Positions 24,311 to 34,447 are shown, numbered from the stretch's first letter. The stretch: DNA of 64,000 nucleotides from JANXQE01 sp035651635 (GCA_035651635.1 DASRFK010000024.1:13086-77085), one strand, 5' to 3'. Numbers and translations are program-made. The notes: generated from the letters alone by a model not told the origin.

Positions 24311-27046
24311 ATGCGTGCGATGAGCGATTGGGAATTGATTCAGCAATATGCCAGGACTCAGTCCGAAGTGGCTTTTGCTGAGTTGGTCCACCGTCACCTC
24401 GGCTGGGTTTACTCCGTGGCGTTGCGCCGACTGGGCCGAGCTCAGTTGGCTGAGGAAGTAGCGCAGTCAGTCTTCATATTGCTGGCTGGCAAGGCCGGCC
24501 ACCTTCGCCGGGGGACTATTCTCGGAGGCTGGCTTTTTCGCACGACCTGCTTTGTGAGCAGTCGCGCACTCCGCGCCGAACAACGCCAAAAGCATCGTGA
24601 GCACATCGCTTCATCTATGAATCCCACGATCACGCTACCCGAGGACAACGATTCCGCCTGGGAACGGCTCGCCCCGCATTTGGATGAGGCCGTAGCTGCG
24701 CTTTCTCAAGTCGACCGAAGCGCCGTTCTGTTGCGGTTTTATGAAAAGAAGCCTTTGCAGGAAATCGGAGAGCACCTGGGCATCAGTGAGGAAGCCGCCA
24801 AGAAACGCGTTAGCCGGGCGGTGGACAGGCTGCGCGATCACCTGCTTAAGCGCGGCGTGGCGCTTGGTGGAACTGTGCTGATGTCAGTATTGGTGGCAAA
24901 GAACGTGGAGGCAGTCCCGGTGGCACTCGAGGCAGGTGTGCTGTCAGCGATAAGCGCCGGAGCCTCCGCTTCGGCGGTGCTGCCTCAGTTAGCTCGGGAG
25001 ACCTTGACTGCCTGGCGCTGGGCAAAGATCAAGCTCGTATCCGGACTCACGACAATGGGTCTGGTCGTGATGCTTGTAGCGATAAATACATGGGGTTGGC
25101 TCGGTGATCATGCCGCGAACCAACCGCTTTCAGGAAACTCTTCCCGAGGGCTGCAGGCAACAGCTTCCGTGGGAGCCCAGCCTCCTCAGGCTCCTTCAGC
25201 GGCCACTCCGAGGCCGTCGGCACCAACTCGGCAAAAAGGCGTGCTCACCGGTGTTGTATGGGATGATCGCGGACATCCGATCGCCGGTGCCAAGGTGTGG
25301 GGCGGCTTCAGCTCTGCCCCTTTTGCGCAGGCCACAACCGATTCTTCCGGGCAGTTCGCACTGGACAAGGTGGCCGCACCGCCGTTCTTGACCGTCACAG
25401 CCGATGGTTTTGCAGCCGACCAACAGCAGTTTGATCCCGCGGATCTATCCGGGACATTTGTTTTCCGCCTCGCCCCAGCGCCGGCTTTAAAACTGCTTCT
25501 AGTGGACGAGTCCGGACAAGGCGTGCCGGGGGTGAGCCTGTTCCTGGCCGATTGGTGGGGACGGGCGGGAACCCTTGCCCAACACTTGCCTCAGCAGAGT
25601 GGGGCAGACGGTCACCTGCAATGGCTTTCTGCCCCCAAAGGGGAACTGGAGCTGCAATTTGGAAAGACGGGCTACCGGTATTCCCGCACCAATAAGCTTG
25701 CCGCTGATGGGCTGGAGCACGTGATCGTATTGCACCCAGCGGGAACGCTGAGAGGCACTGTCACCGACGCCGAAACCGGAGCGCCGGTAGTGAATTTCGA
25801 TTTTACCCCCGGCCACGCGCAACCATGGGTTCCATCAAACCCGACGCCCTTATGGGACTTGCACAGCAAACCCGGCAGCAATGGATTATTTAAAATGGCA
25901 CTGGACGAGGAGCAAGTTGCTTACGTGCGAATCCAGGCAGAAGGCTATGAGACGCTGGAGGCTGAAATTCCATCGACCAATGGCCTTGAGGTGGTTCAGG
26001 AATTCTCGCTTCGCCGCGAGAGCGAGGCCAACTCGATCCGGGGTACGGTCCTGATGCCCGATGGCAATCCGGCGGTAGGCGTGGAAGTGGCCCTATGCAC
26101 AGCGTATGTCGGAGTGATGGTCAACGGGGGATCGTTCGCACCGGAGGCGTTTGGCCGGACTCGCGACGTGAACAGCAACGATTACCGCACAATGACCGAC
26201 CGCCTGGGTGCCTTCTCGTTTGTTGCCAGGCCGCGAGCCCACACCGTCGTGGCGATTGGCGCGGCGGGCATCGGCCAGGTGCGTTGCTTTGATTTGTCCA
26301 AACCGCTGGAGATTCGGCTCCAAGCTTGGGGCCGGGTGGAGGGCACGGTTCGGACTGCGGACGGCCAGTGGTCCAATCGGAAGCTGATTTGGGGTCACCC
26401 AGGCAGGCTGACCGATTGGATGACGGTGTTCTATGACCCGAAAGGGTCCTCCGCCGTTTCGGATGCGAATGGCAGTTTTACGATGGAACATATCCCGCCG
26501 GGTGATGGCCACGTGATAATCGATGACGGCCCCGGCTCGCCATCTATTATTTCGCGTTCGGTCCGAGTGGACCCTGGTCAAACGGTTCAGGTGCAGGTGG
26601 GCGGCGTTGGCAGGCCGGTCATCGGGAGGTTAGTTGCCCCGCCCGGGGTCGAAATTCGAAACTGGACCAACCAGGTGACCCACTCGGAACTGCATGTAGA
26701 ATGGGCAGATTACCACATACCCAAGGATTTGACGGGCAACGCGGTCGAGCGCTGGAAGCTGGAGTTTGAGGATACCGCGGAAGGGCGAGCCTGGTTCCGT
26801 GACCAATACTCCTACAACTTCCAAGTGGCGGGAGATGGCTCCTTCAGCATCCCTGAAGTGCTGCCGGGGAATTATCGCTTGTTCATCGATGTTGCGCAGG
26901 GTTACCTCGGCTCAGGTGCTGATGCCGAGCCCAGCCGGCCCGGCGGCGCTCGAATTGCAAGTACGGGCATGAAGGTGATTGTGACCGAAATTGGCCAGAG
27001 CACTTCGGCTTTGGATCTTGGAGACGTCCTGCTCGTGGGAGATTAA
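24311..27046 (+). CDS. ECF sigma factor fused to a membrane helix and carboxypeptidase-regulatory-like domains
   Basis: 911 residues. Region 2 (about 22-90; LAEEVAQSVFILLAGKAGHLRRG) and region 4 (132-180; SAVLLRFYEKKPLQEIGEHLGISEEAAKKRVSRAVDRLRDHLL) are followed by a transmembrane helix at about 242-262. Outside the membrane are several beta-sandwich modules of the CarboxypepD_reg/DUF4198 kind: GVLTGVVWDDRGHPIAGAKVWGG, then DSSGQFALDKV, GTLRGTVTDAETGAPVVNFDF, SIRGTVLMPDGNPAVGVEV. At least four copies occur between residues 308 and 900. They may bind sugar or peptide ligands. The protein is a one-piece transmembrane sigma factor and has no anti-sigma partner nearby. ATG 24320 is an alternative start. 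Confidence 0.82.
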   Translation: MRAMSDWELIQQYARTQSEVAFAELVHRHLGWVYSVALRRLGRAQLAEEVAQSVFILLAGKAGHLRRGTILGGWLFRTTCFVSSRALRAEQRQKHREHIASSMNPTITLPEDNDSAWERLAPHLDEAVAALSQVDRSAVLLRFYEKKPLQEIGEHLGISEEAAKKRVSRAVDRLRDHLLKRGVALGGTVLMSVLVAKNVEAVPVALEAGVLSAISAGASASAVLPQLARETLTAWRWAKIKLVSGLTTMGLVVMLVAINTWGWLGDHAANQPLSGNSSRGLQATASVGAQPPQAPSAATPRPSAPTRQKGVLTGVVWDDRGHPIAGAKVWGGFSSAPFAQATTDSSGQFALDKVAAPPFLTVTADGFAADQQQFDPADLSGTFVFRLAPAPALKLLLVDESGQGVPGVSLFLADWWGRAGTLAQHLPQQSGADGHLQWLSAPKGELELQFGKTGYRYSRTNKLAADGLEHVIVLHPAGTLRGTVTDAETGAPVVNFDFTPGHAQPWVPSNPTPLWDLHSKPGSNGLFKMALDEEQVAYVRIQAEGYETLEAEIPSTNGLEVVQEFSLRRESEANSIRGTVLMPDGNPAVGVEVALCTAYVGVMVNGGSFAPEAFGRTRDVNSNDYRTMTDRLGAFSFVARPRAHTVVAIGAAGIGQVRCFDLSKPLEIRLQAWGRVEGTVRTADGQWSNRKLIWGHPGRLTDWMTVFYDPKGSSAVSDANGSFTMEHIPPGDGHVIIDDGPGSPSIISRSVRVDPGQTVQVQVGGVGRPVIGRLVAPPGVEIRNWTNQVTHSELHVEWADYHIPKDLTGNAVERWKLEFEDTAEGRAWFRDQYSYNFQVAGDGSFSIPEVLPGNYRLFIDVAQGYLGSGADAEPSRPGGARIASTGMKVIVTEIGQSTSALDLGDVLLVGD

Positions 27047-27071
27047 GGACGCAAGTCGTCCTCCTCCCGAT

Positions 27072-28013
27072 TTATCCCAAGCAATGGCCGAGCGAGAAGA
27101 CACCGGTCGCGAGCCAAAAGAGTAACCCCGTGATCAAGCCGCACCAGGCGAGGACCGCTGCCCTCGGACTTACCGGATCGCGGCACACAAGGAATGGGCT
27201 GATCCCGGCAACCAGTATAGGCAGCCCAACAACCGCATACTTGAACGCCCATTCAAAACTCCAGCCAGTCGCGATCGGTCCCAGGAATGGCCCCAGCACG
27301 ACCAAACCGACGGAGCCCAGTGCAACCACAGGGAACCTTGTTACAGGTACATGAGCTGCGCGCTCGAAAAGTGCCACCGCCAGAAGCAACACCGTCGCAA
27401 AGATAGCCAACCCTGCCGCCATCCAGGCCACGAGCAGCACGAAACGTCGATCCAATCGCAACAAAACGGATTCAGTACCGCCGCCGCTCCTCGCACTCTG
27501 GTCCTCAAGGAAGCCGCGATCCCGCTTTAGCCACAAAGTCCACAATGCGATCCAAATCGCTGTAAGCGGTGCGACTCCAAAGAGCATACGCCAGGCCTGG
27601 TCCTGCAGCTGCATTCGAACGGACAGGCTATAGCTTGTGTATCCGCCACTATGACGATTAACGATTAGGCCGATCAGGTCGGGGTGAGTGCGCACCAGCC
27701 AGCACCCGAACGCCAGGACCAGGCCAACGATAGACCCTATGAGCGTTCCCAGCATCAACACAAATCCCCAGCTCCGCCCCGCAATCCAGCGTGGCATAAA
27801 AGAACCAATCAAAGCACCGGCCGGGAAAATCATCCATGCGCACGGCAGCCAAAAAAAGCCAAGCTCGAAAAACGGGCCATTGTTCTTGCGCATTGCAAGG
27901 GCCCAAAGGGTCGAGCCCGCCATCAAGATCAATCCGCCGCGTAAAGCGGCAATCAGCTGGCCTTCACAGCTGGCGTTGGCTAAAAACGGGTTGGTGGCAT
28001 GACCCCGTATCAT
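27072..28013 (-). CDS. Polytopic membrane protein of unknown function
   Basis: 313 residues from the ATG at 28013 (a GTG at 28073 is also in frame). About eight hydrophobic helices are visible, for example GGLILMAGSTLWALAM, WLPCAWMIFPAGALIGSFM, LIGSIVGLVLAFGCWLV and the last LITGLLFWLATGVFSLG. No transporter motif or catalytic residue stands out. The gene converges on the sigma-fusion gene, and the two stop codons are only about 26 bases apart. Confidence 0.6.
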   Translation of the reverse strand: MIRGHATNPFLANASCEGQLIAALRGGLILMAGSTLWALAMRKNNGPFFELGFFWLPCAWMIFPAGALIGSFMPRWIAGRSWGFVLMLGTLIGSIVGLVLAFGCWLVRTHPDLIGLIVNRHSGGYTSYSLSVRMQLQDQAWRMLFGVAPLTAIWIALWTLWLKRDRGFLEDQSARSGGGTESVLLRLDRRFVLLVAWMAAGLAIFATVLLLAVALFERAAHVPVTRFPVVALGSVGLVVLGPFLGPIATGWSFEWAFKYAVVGLPILVAGISPFLVCRDPVSPRAAVLAWCGLITGLLFWLATGVFSLGHCLG

Positions 28014-28473
28014 AGCGTTAAAGTGCTTCAGCGGTGCTGACAATGCCGTGCTTCCGCGGACCTGATTTCGCACGCACCACGCATTCGATTTCAGAATACG
28101 AAGCGCTACAAATAATACAACGCCTTCTTGATAACGGCCCCTTTAACCCAGAAAGGGATCAAATGAGAGGCGAAAACTTCAACGGATAGGACTGAGAGTA
28201 TCACGCCGCCTTGTGACAAGTTAAGGAAACATCGTGATCGTTAAACTGCTTAAACCCTTAACCCGGTCTCGCTGGGAGACAGTTCCAAACCCCCAGTCCA
28301 CAGGGTTGGGCCTCGGATCTCGAAGATGTTTTCCTACGGGCCTATTAAGGATCCGAAATTCGGCTTTCGGCGGTTATGTGGCTAAGACGGGAAACGATCG
28401 TCCTCATTTACATGGCGATTTGTACCGCAATGAAACGAGCGGCTGCTCTCATGTGAAGACGATCGCTTTTGAA
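28014..28473. other. Intergenic region, no gene seen
   Basis: 460 bases between the start of one minus-strand gene and the end of another. Long frames here run antisense into the S41 protease gene and have no support. I see no RNA gene, only scattered short palindromes. Confidence 0.4.
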
Positions 28474-29913
28474 TCACGGTGCCCTAGTCCTGAAGCTGTA
28501 ATGGACGGGATTGAGAGGAACACCCTCGGCGCTACGGAAATTCCTGAACGAAGGACTGTTCAGACCCAGGTGATATTCCCGGTCGGCCTTAAGTTCGACC
28601 GGCAAGACGCACGTCTTGTGATCTTCCGTCCAGTGCGGCCGTTGGTTAGTCGGGATGGTTGGAAATTGTTCCCCGCCGCCGGTCCAGGAGAACCCGCCGG
28701 CCATGGGCATGTTGAAGGTCACGCGGAGCTCGGTGAGGCGCGGGTCCACATCCTGCGCGCCGTTGCAGGGATTCAGTTCAACAATTTCGGGTTTGACGGC
28801 GCCCGAAGCGGCCGCGAACTCGGCGGCGTCCTCCTTTTGCGGCACGAAAGCCGGCCCGGCAATAGGCTGCTCCGGCAAGGGGGCAGTGCGCAGGCGGGCC
28901 AAGGCGGCGGTCAGCAGGTCGTCGCGCAGCCCCTCGAAGGCGCCCGATGAAGGGTCGAAAACGACTTGTGGCTGGAACCCGCGTTCATCCAGCGGAGTCC
29001 CGTCGGGCAAATAATCGATCCAGCTCGGCACGCTCACCGTCATGTCCAGCGGCAAGTGAATAATTTTCGGGTTCCCGCTCGAGCCACAGGTGTGATCACC
29101 CATGACAGTGACCTGCTGCGCGCCACTCATCATGGCGATAAACGATTCGTTGCTGCTCATGCACTTTTGGCCGATCAGCAGGACGACCGGACGATCGTAG
29201 CGCCACGGTCCTTGCGGGGAAACCCGCCGTTCGAGTTTGACCGTCAAATTGGTATGGCTCGGTCCGTTGCGAAACTGGCTGAAAGCATAGACGAATTCTT
29301 TGTCTAGAAACCGGCCGGCCACCTCCTCGGCCAGGTCCTCGCTGCCACCCCCGTTGAGCCGGACATCCACCATTAACCCGCGGGTGTTCCGCATCTGTTC
29401 CAAGGCCTGATGACAAAACGCCGGAATGTGCTGGTCGCTCCAGCCGTAAATCGCCAGAAACCCGATTCTGTCCGGCGTAATGGCCCATTGCACCTGTCCG
29501 GCTTCGTGGACTCGGCCCAGAATCGCCGCGTGTGCCCCTGGATTGGCATTGGCTGTTCGCGGCCGATTGAACACCGGCACGTCTTCCCCCCCAACTGTTA
29601 GCCAGATGTGTAGGTCGCGCAGCGATCTCAGCATCTCCGAGCAGACCCCGGCAAACTCGTTGGTGGATCGGCTCGCCAACGCCTTGGGCCGATAAAGCTC
29701 CTGCAACCGATGCCAATCCACCTCGGGGCGCAACGCAAACATGGCGTAATTGCTGTCAAAAGCCTCCCACAACTCGTCGAAGGCTTTGGCGGCGAGGGTC
29801 GGCGGCAGTTTCGAGGGCGGTTCGGCTTCATGGCCTGGCGAATCAGCCCTTTGACCTAGACCGGTGCTTGTGGCGAGTCCCAGGCTGATTCCGATTAGCA
29901 ATAAAGCCTTCAT
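28474..29913 (-). CDS. Secreted S41-family serine protease with C-terminal Ig-like domain
   Basis: 479 residues from the ATG at 29913, which is preceded by AAAGGA and begins a signal peptide (MKALLLIGISLGLATSTGLG). Residues 40-380 resemble C-terminal-processing peptidases (S41): helical N-part, GLMVDVRLNGGGSEDLAEEVA, and the catalytic-serine region KCMSSNESFIAMM followed by GDHTCGSSGNP. A PDZ domain is not obvious. The last 100 residues are an Ig-like domain (NPCNGAQDVDPRLTELRVTFNMPM, SWTGGG, HWTEDHKTCVLPVEL) nearly the same as the repeats in the M56 protein at 32727-34445. It is followed by the large membrane-anchored protein upstream in the same direction, 23 bases apart, so they likely form an operon. 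Confidence 0.78.
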   Translation of the reverse strand: MKALLLIGISLGLATSTGLGQRADSPGHEAEPPSKLPPTLAAKAFDELWEAFDSNYAMFALRPEVDWHRLQELYRPKALASRSTNEFAGVCSEMLRSLRDLHIWLTVGGEDVPVFNRPRTANANPGAHAAILGRVHEAGQVQWAITPDRIGFLAIYGWSDQHIPAFCHQALEQMRNTRGLMVDVRLNGGGSEDLAEEVAGRFLDKEFVYAFSQFRNGPSHTNLTVKLERRVSPQGPWRYDRPVVLLIGQKCMSSNESFIAMMSGAQQVTVMGDHTCGSSGNPKIIHLPLDMTVSVPSWIDYLPDGTPLDERGFQPQVVFDPSSGAFEGLRDDLLTAALARLRTAPLPEQPIAGPAFVPQKEDAAEFAAASGAVKPEIVELNPCNGAQDVDPRLTELRVTFNMPMAGGFSWTGGGEQFPTIPTNQRPHWTEDHKTCVLPVELKADREYHLGLNSPSFRNFRSAEGVPLNPVHYSFRTRAP

Positions 29914-29936
29914 AGTTCCTTTCAAAAATGACTGCT

Positions 29937-32669
29937 CTAGTTGAGTCCTCCATCCACACTCGTGCCACGAGGGCCAAACTTGCCTAAACCAAGGCTCATC
30001 CGCCCATCGCTTCCGTCACTCACCCGAATGAACCGATTTGTGTAGGCGGCGTCCAATGCATCTGCGGGTTGAATCAAGGCGCCTTTAGGCCTGGGTAACG
30101 CGAACGCCGCAGTTGGCAGAGGCTGGTTGATTGAGTCGTAGAAGAAACGCGTTCGTGAGAGGCGGTCACGGTCTGCGGTGAGGATCTCAGCCAGGAGATA
30201 GGTGCGGGGGTCGATCCGCCACTGGGTGCGATTTCCAGCGGTGCCGCCTCCAGCGTCCAATTCCCGCGCGCTTGAGGTTTCAATCAGGTGCCACTGCTTG
30301 TCCCCGCGCCGGATCAGGCCGCTGTATTCCAGACCGAGCGAACCGACCGCCTCCGCCGGCGTTTTTCCGATGAGGCCAAATGGATCGCAAAACGACAGCT
30401 CCCAGCGGCCCGCTTCCTTGGCCGGATAAAACTCGACCTTCTCCCTCGCCTCGTTCACGTCGTCCATCCAGCAATGAAGCGCATCAGCCCCGATTCGAAA
30501 TACGGGACATCCCATAATGTCGGAGACATCCCCAAAGCAGTACTGAGGGCGCTGCCACCGGAAGCTTGAGCCTGTCGAGGTCAACGCTACGAACCAAGCG
30601 CCCTTCCGGTTCTGAGAGAGTTCCTGCACCCGTTCCGAGATGGCTGTCAGTTGCAGCCGCTCGCGCTTCATCGCCTCAAGGAGGTCCAGCAGTTGCGAAG
30701 CCCCATGCTCCGGCGACACTACGGACTCGTCGACCTGACTTTTCAGCATGGCCCCAATAGTTGCCTCATCGCTGTAGGAGGATGCCTCACTCGAGAGGCT
30801 GGAAGGAGCACTCGCGGCGGCCCCAGCGGACCCTTGAGTGAAAAAACGCCAGGCGAAAACACAGCCCAGCCGGCGTTCAGCCGAACGAAAGCCCTGCTGT
30901 GGCGTTCGCTTGCGCACTTCATCGATCCTCATCCCGGGCATGAGCCAGGCCTCGTTGACGACGATTTGGTGCAGTGTCCCAGCGGCCAGGCGCAGTGGAA
31001 CGGTGAATTCGTAGTGTTCCGCATCGTATTTGGGAAAATCGCAATCCGCGAACCCGCCGCAATCCCAGGTCAGCATGAGCGATAGCGGGTCCATGGGCCG
31101 ATCAAAGCGCACCCGCAATTCTGTTGCTGGAGCTACGGCCGCTGAGCCATCAGGGGGAAAGACCGAAATCACTCTCGGCCGCGTCGGGTCCTGCGTCTCG
31201 TCAGTGGTATCTAGGGCAAAGTCAGGCAGCGGCTGTTCCAAGCCCGCAGTGGAACTCACCAAACGCGATACGGCACGCTCTTCCAGCGCGGCGATGTACT
31301 GCGGATCATTCGCTCCCCTCTCGAGCCGGAAGTAGCGGCGTAACCCTTGCTGGGTATCCGCATCAATAATGTACTGGGTAGAGTCCGAGAGGGCTGTGTT
31401 GGTGTCCGGGGGCCAGGTGGAAACGCTTTTCAGGTTGGCGATGGCACACATTTCGGCGCGCATGTTGGCTGCATCAGAGGACACTGTCTGCGGAGGAAAC
31501 AAGTTACGGATGGTCTTGGCATGAAAGCGTAAAAATACGTGCGCCACCGATTCAACCTGGTGAGTGGCCGGATTGATTAGCCTTCCGTTTTCACGGGGTA
31601 CAAGGACAGCAAACAGCGCCCCGTTCGCATCGTGGCCAATCCCGAGGTGGCTCTCGCCTAAGTCCAACTGCAAATCCCGCCCTACTCCGAACCGGAAGCG
31701 CGATATGAGAAATAGGTCTTCCTGTGTCAATTCCCAGTGCCCGGTTGTACGGGGCAACGCAGCACCAGCGGCCAAACCAGCAGGGTACTGCTGAAGCAAA
31801 TCTCCCGGGCGCAACTGTTCGAGCTGAAGCCCAACCAATTCGACCTGCTGTTGCCAGCGTGACCAGCGATCATTCTTGCCACCCCCGCCGTGCGCTGAGC
31901 CGCGTTGGAACATCCACGTTTGCCGCGGGGTTACCTGAAACTCAAGGTCCTCATTCCAGGTATCCTGCATCGTCCATTTAACACTTCGCGGCGCCCGTCC
32001 CCCGCCCAGCCGCAGAAAGTCTGGATCAAATTCCCAACTGTTCCCATAAGGTTGGCCGGCACTGAAGCCACCCTGCGCCGAGGCTCCAATGAATAGGGGG
32101 ATGGCACTCTCCGGGTCGACAAGGAGTCTGGCCGCCTGGGCTGGAAAGGTAGCGTAGGAGTAGTGAAGACTACCCGCCCCCATCCCCATCTCGCATCTGA
32201 GCGGTTGAAAGAAATTGACTTCAAGAGCCAGAACCCGACGGCCCCGCCATCGGGTGGTTCCGAGGGTGCGGACGGTATAATTATCGCGATCCTTAAACAT
32301 GCCCTGAAGAGGAGTCCAGAGGGCTGCCCCGACGCGCAAATTGTCAGTCGCTCGCCATCGGGCCGTGAACGGCCCCTCCATGCTCTGCTGGCTCTCGAAA
32401 GGGTGTCGCAGCGATCGCCAGCCATTATCCAGCGAAATTCGCCGCCACTTCCGACGTAACTTGTAGCTGGCCCAGATGGGCTGGGTCTCGAGCCAGGGCC
32501 GATTGGTCTCGAAAATTCTGGCCACCATCGCCTTCGCGTCCACTTCCGGGCCAACAGGCGTGTAGGTCAGGCTTTCCGGCGAGAGCCTACGCTGCTTCAC
32601 TGCTACCACGATGGTTACCAAACTCAAAGTGACCACCAGTGCCAACCCAGCCAGGCGGAGGCGTTTCAT
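29937..32669 (-). CDS. Large membrane-anchored secreted protein with Ig-like and LolA-like regions
   Basis: 910 residues with an N-terminal anchor or signal (LAGLALVVTLSLVTIVVAV). A region around 505-590 is an Ig-like domain (SVFPPDGSAAVAPATELRVRFDRPMD), related to the Ig-like repeats in its neighbours. The C-terminal 230 residues contain a LolA/LppX-like beta half-barrel pattern (QWRIDPRTYLLAEILTADRDRLSRTRFFYDSINQPLP). The first 480 residues are Trp- and Arg-rich with no assignable fold. It lies between the BlaI/M56 unit upstream (57 bases) and the S41 protease downstream, all on the minus strand, so these may be a regulon expressed from the BlaI promoter. The function is unknown. Confidence 0.6.
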   Translation of the reverse strand: MKRLRLAGLALVVTLSLVTIVVAVKQRRLSPESLTYTPVGPEVDAKAMVARIFETNRPWLETQPIWASYKLRRKWRRISLDNGWRSLRHPFESQQSMEGPFTARWRATDNLRVGAALWTPLQGMFKDRDNYTVRTLGTTRWRGRRVLALEVNFFQPLRCEMGMGAGSLHYSYATFPAQAARLLVDPESAIPLFIGASAQGGFSAGQPYGNSWEFDPDFLRLGGGRAPRSVKWTMQDTWNEDLEFQVTPRQTWMFQRGSAHGGGGKNDRWSRWQQQVELVGLQLEQLRPGDLLQQYPAGLAAGAALPRTTGHWELTQEDLFLISRFRFGVGRDLQLDLGESHLGIGHDANGALFAVLVPRENGRLINPATHQVESVAHVFLRFHAKTIRNLFPPQTVSSDAANMRAEMCAIANLKSVSTWPPDTNTALSDSTQYIIDADTQQGLRRYFRLERGANDPQYIAALEERAVSRLVSSTAGLEQPLPDFALDTTDETQDPTRPRVISVFPPDGSAAVAPATELRVRFDRPMDPLSLMLTWDCGGFADCDFPKYDAEHYEFTVPLRLAAGTLHQIVVNEAWLMPGMRIDEVRKRTPQQGFRSAERRLGCVFAWRFFTQGSAGAAASAPSSLSSEASSYSDEATIGAMLKSQVDESVVSPEHGASQLLDLLEAMKRERLQLTAISERVQELSQNRKGAWFVALTSTGSSFRWQRPQYCFGDVSDIMGCPVFRIGADALHCWMDDVNEAREKVEFYPAKEAGRWELSFCDPFGLIGKTPAEAVGSLGLEYSGLIRRGDKQWHLIETSSARELDAGGGTAGNRTQWRIDPRTYLLAEILTADRDRLSRTRFFYDSINQPLPTAAFALPRPKGALIQPADALDAAYTNRFIRVSDGSDGRMSLGLGKFGPRGTSVDGGLN

Positions 32670-32726
32670 AACTTAGGGAAGTCCAAGCTATCTCGTTGGC
32701 TATTCGGCCGAGGCGCCAGTGCGCGC

Positions 32727-34445
32727 TTACTTCGTCTTAAAACGGTAGGAGACCGGCTCCAGCGGCACGCCGGTGGCACTTTGAAAGCCTTTGAACGACG
32801 GGCTATTCAGACCCAGCCGATAATCGGAACCGGGTTGGAGTTGCACGGGCAGCACGCAGGTCAGATGGTCCTCGGTCCAGTACGGTTTCTTGCCGGGAGG
32901 ATTGCTCGGATACTCCGGCCCGCCGCCGGTCCAGGAGAAGCCGTCACCCATCGGCACGTTGAACGTGACCCGAAGTTCAGCGAGGCTCGGGTCGACGTCC
33001 CGGGCGCCATTCTTGGGCGTTAGCGCGACAATCTGGGGGTGAGTAGCCTTGCGTTTGAGTTCAAGGCTGGCGCCTTTAGTGGTGAATTGAATGGCGGTAG
33101 GAATGACCGCCATCCCTGTGGCGCTGCGGAAATTTTGAAAGCTGGGCGCATTGATGCCAACGCGATAATAATGGGCGGCCTCGAGTTTAACCGGCAGCAC
33201 GCAGGTGCGCTTGTCGCGCCACTGTGGTCTTTGGTCCTCGCGCCCCGGAAATTCTGGTCCGCCCCCGGTCCACGAGTATCCGCCAGTATCCATGTCGCGG
33301 TCGAAGGTGACGGTTACTTGTTGGAGTCCCGAATCTACTTCCGTATCCCCAGTGCGCGGGGTGCTCGAGAGAATGCGCGGAGGGCCGGTGGGATTGGAAG
33401 GAGCAGCTTCGTCAGCGCCATTTCCAGCGGGCGGATCGGTGAGAGTCACCAAGGCCAAGCTTGCGAGTGCAGTCATGGCCGCTACGGACCAGTGATTAGT
33501 TCTTTTGAATTTCGCGATCATACTGATTCTCCGTTGCATCTGAGTTTTGTTTTCCAGGATTCCAACCAAGCCGGGTATCACCGCCGGCCGACTAAAGCCT
33601 TCCAGTAATTTGATCATGGTCTGGCCATACGGACGGTTCTCCGCCTCGCGTGCCTGTTGCAACGCCAGCGCATCGCAGGCCAACTCACGCTCGACCCGCA
33701 GCCGGCTGTAAGCATACCAGACCAAAGGATTGAACCAATGGAGCATCAGGGTCAGCGTCATCAGCCAGTTCATCGGGATGTCCCCACGCTTGACGTGAGC
33801 CAGTTCATGCAGAAATACGAACCTCAATTCCCCCAGCGAGAAGCTCCGTGTCAGGCCACTCGGCAACAATAACCGCGGCCGAATGAACCCAAATAACGAC
33901 GGGCTTGCCACCAGGTCCGTTTCGACGACGGCCAGCGGTGTGCGCACTCCCATCTCCTGCTTGCAGTCTTCCAGCAAACTCAGCACGGCGCCATCGGTCA
34001 CCAACCGTTGCTCCCGGACCCTACGGCCAAGCCGATAATTACCGATGATCAGGCAAAGTGGCAGTGTCAACGCGCCGGCCAGCCAAGCCCAACGCAAGAC
34101 CGGTCCGGCATGCGCTTTTGCCAGGAGACCCACGTTGGGAACTACCACGGCAAGCGGATCAGACTCCTTCGCCCCCAACGGCCTTGTATCCGCTGCGGGG
34201 GGAGCCGCCTCAACCGGCGACTGGGACTCAAACCAACTGTAAAGGCTGATCGGGCTGCGCACCGAGCAGGGCAAAACCAGTCGCAGCACCACCAGCACCC
34301 ACAGCCCGGAGCGCCAGCGCGGCGAGAGTTGCTGGCGCAATAACCCTTGCACCAACAACACTAAGAGGACAATCACTGAGGCCTCCCACGAGGCCCGCCA
34401 AAGCCAACTGAAGAACCCGTTCACAAAGTCCGGCTCGCCTTGCAC
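32727..34445 (-). CDS. M56 (BlaR1-like) membrane peptidase with two Ig-like domains
   Basis: 572 residues. Helices occur at about 20-40, 45-62, 115-137 and 320-340; the zinc site is HELAH (213-217) with ERELACD downstream. The outer part has two tandem Ig-like domains (357-457 and 470-572), each with VDxxLxxxxVTF, SWTGGGPE, a Cys in TCVLPV and a closing NFRSATG or GFQSATG segment. The protein would sense an extracytoplasmic signal and trigger proteolysis of the BlaI repressor encoded just upstream. The start is GTG at 34445; GGAGGA overlapping the BlaI stop serves as its ribosome-binding site, so translation is coupled. The same Ig-like domain ends the S41 protease two genes downstream. Confidence 0.82.
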   Translation of the reverse strand: MQGEPDFVNGFFSWLWRASWEASVIVLLVLLVQGLLRQQLSPRWRSGLWVLVVLRLVLPCSVRSPISLYSWFESQSPVEAAPPAADTRPLGAKESDPLAVVVPNVGLLAKAHAGPVLRWAWLAGALTLPLCLIIGNYRLGRRVREQRLVTDGAVLSLLEDCKQEMGVRTPLAVVETDLVASPSLFGFIRPRLLLPSGLTRSFSLGELRFVFLHELAHVKRGDIPMNWLMTLTLMLHWFNPLVWYAYSRLRVERELACDALALQQAREAENRPYGQTMIKLLEGFSRPAVIPGLVGILENKTQMQRRISMIAKFKRTNHWSVAAMTALASLALVTLTDPPAGNGADEAAPSNPTGPPRILSSTPRTGDTEVDSGLQQVTVTFDRDMDTGGYSWTGGGPEFPGREDQRPQWRDKRTCVLPVKLEAAHYYRVGINAPSFQNFRSATGMAVIPTAIQFTTKGASLELKRKATHPQIVALTPKNGARDVDPSLAELRVTFNVPMGDGFSWTGGGPEYPSNPPGKKPYWTEDHLTCVLPVQLQPGSDYRLGLNSPSFKGFQSATGVPLEPVSYRFKTK

Positions 34446-34447
34446 GA

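Noticed and set aside
22301..28218. TATCAC...GTGACA motif seen at 22301-22323 and 28199-28218, considered as a shared promoter or operator.
   Set aside because: The spacers differ (11 and 8 bases) and the second copy is not clearly placed before a gene; probably chance.
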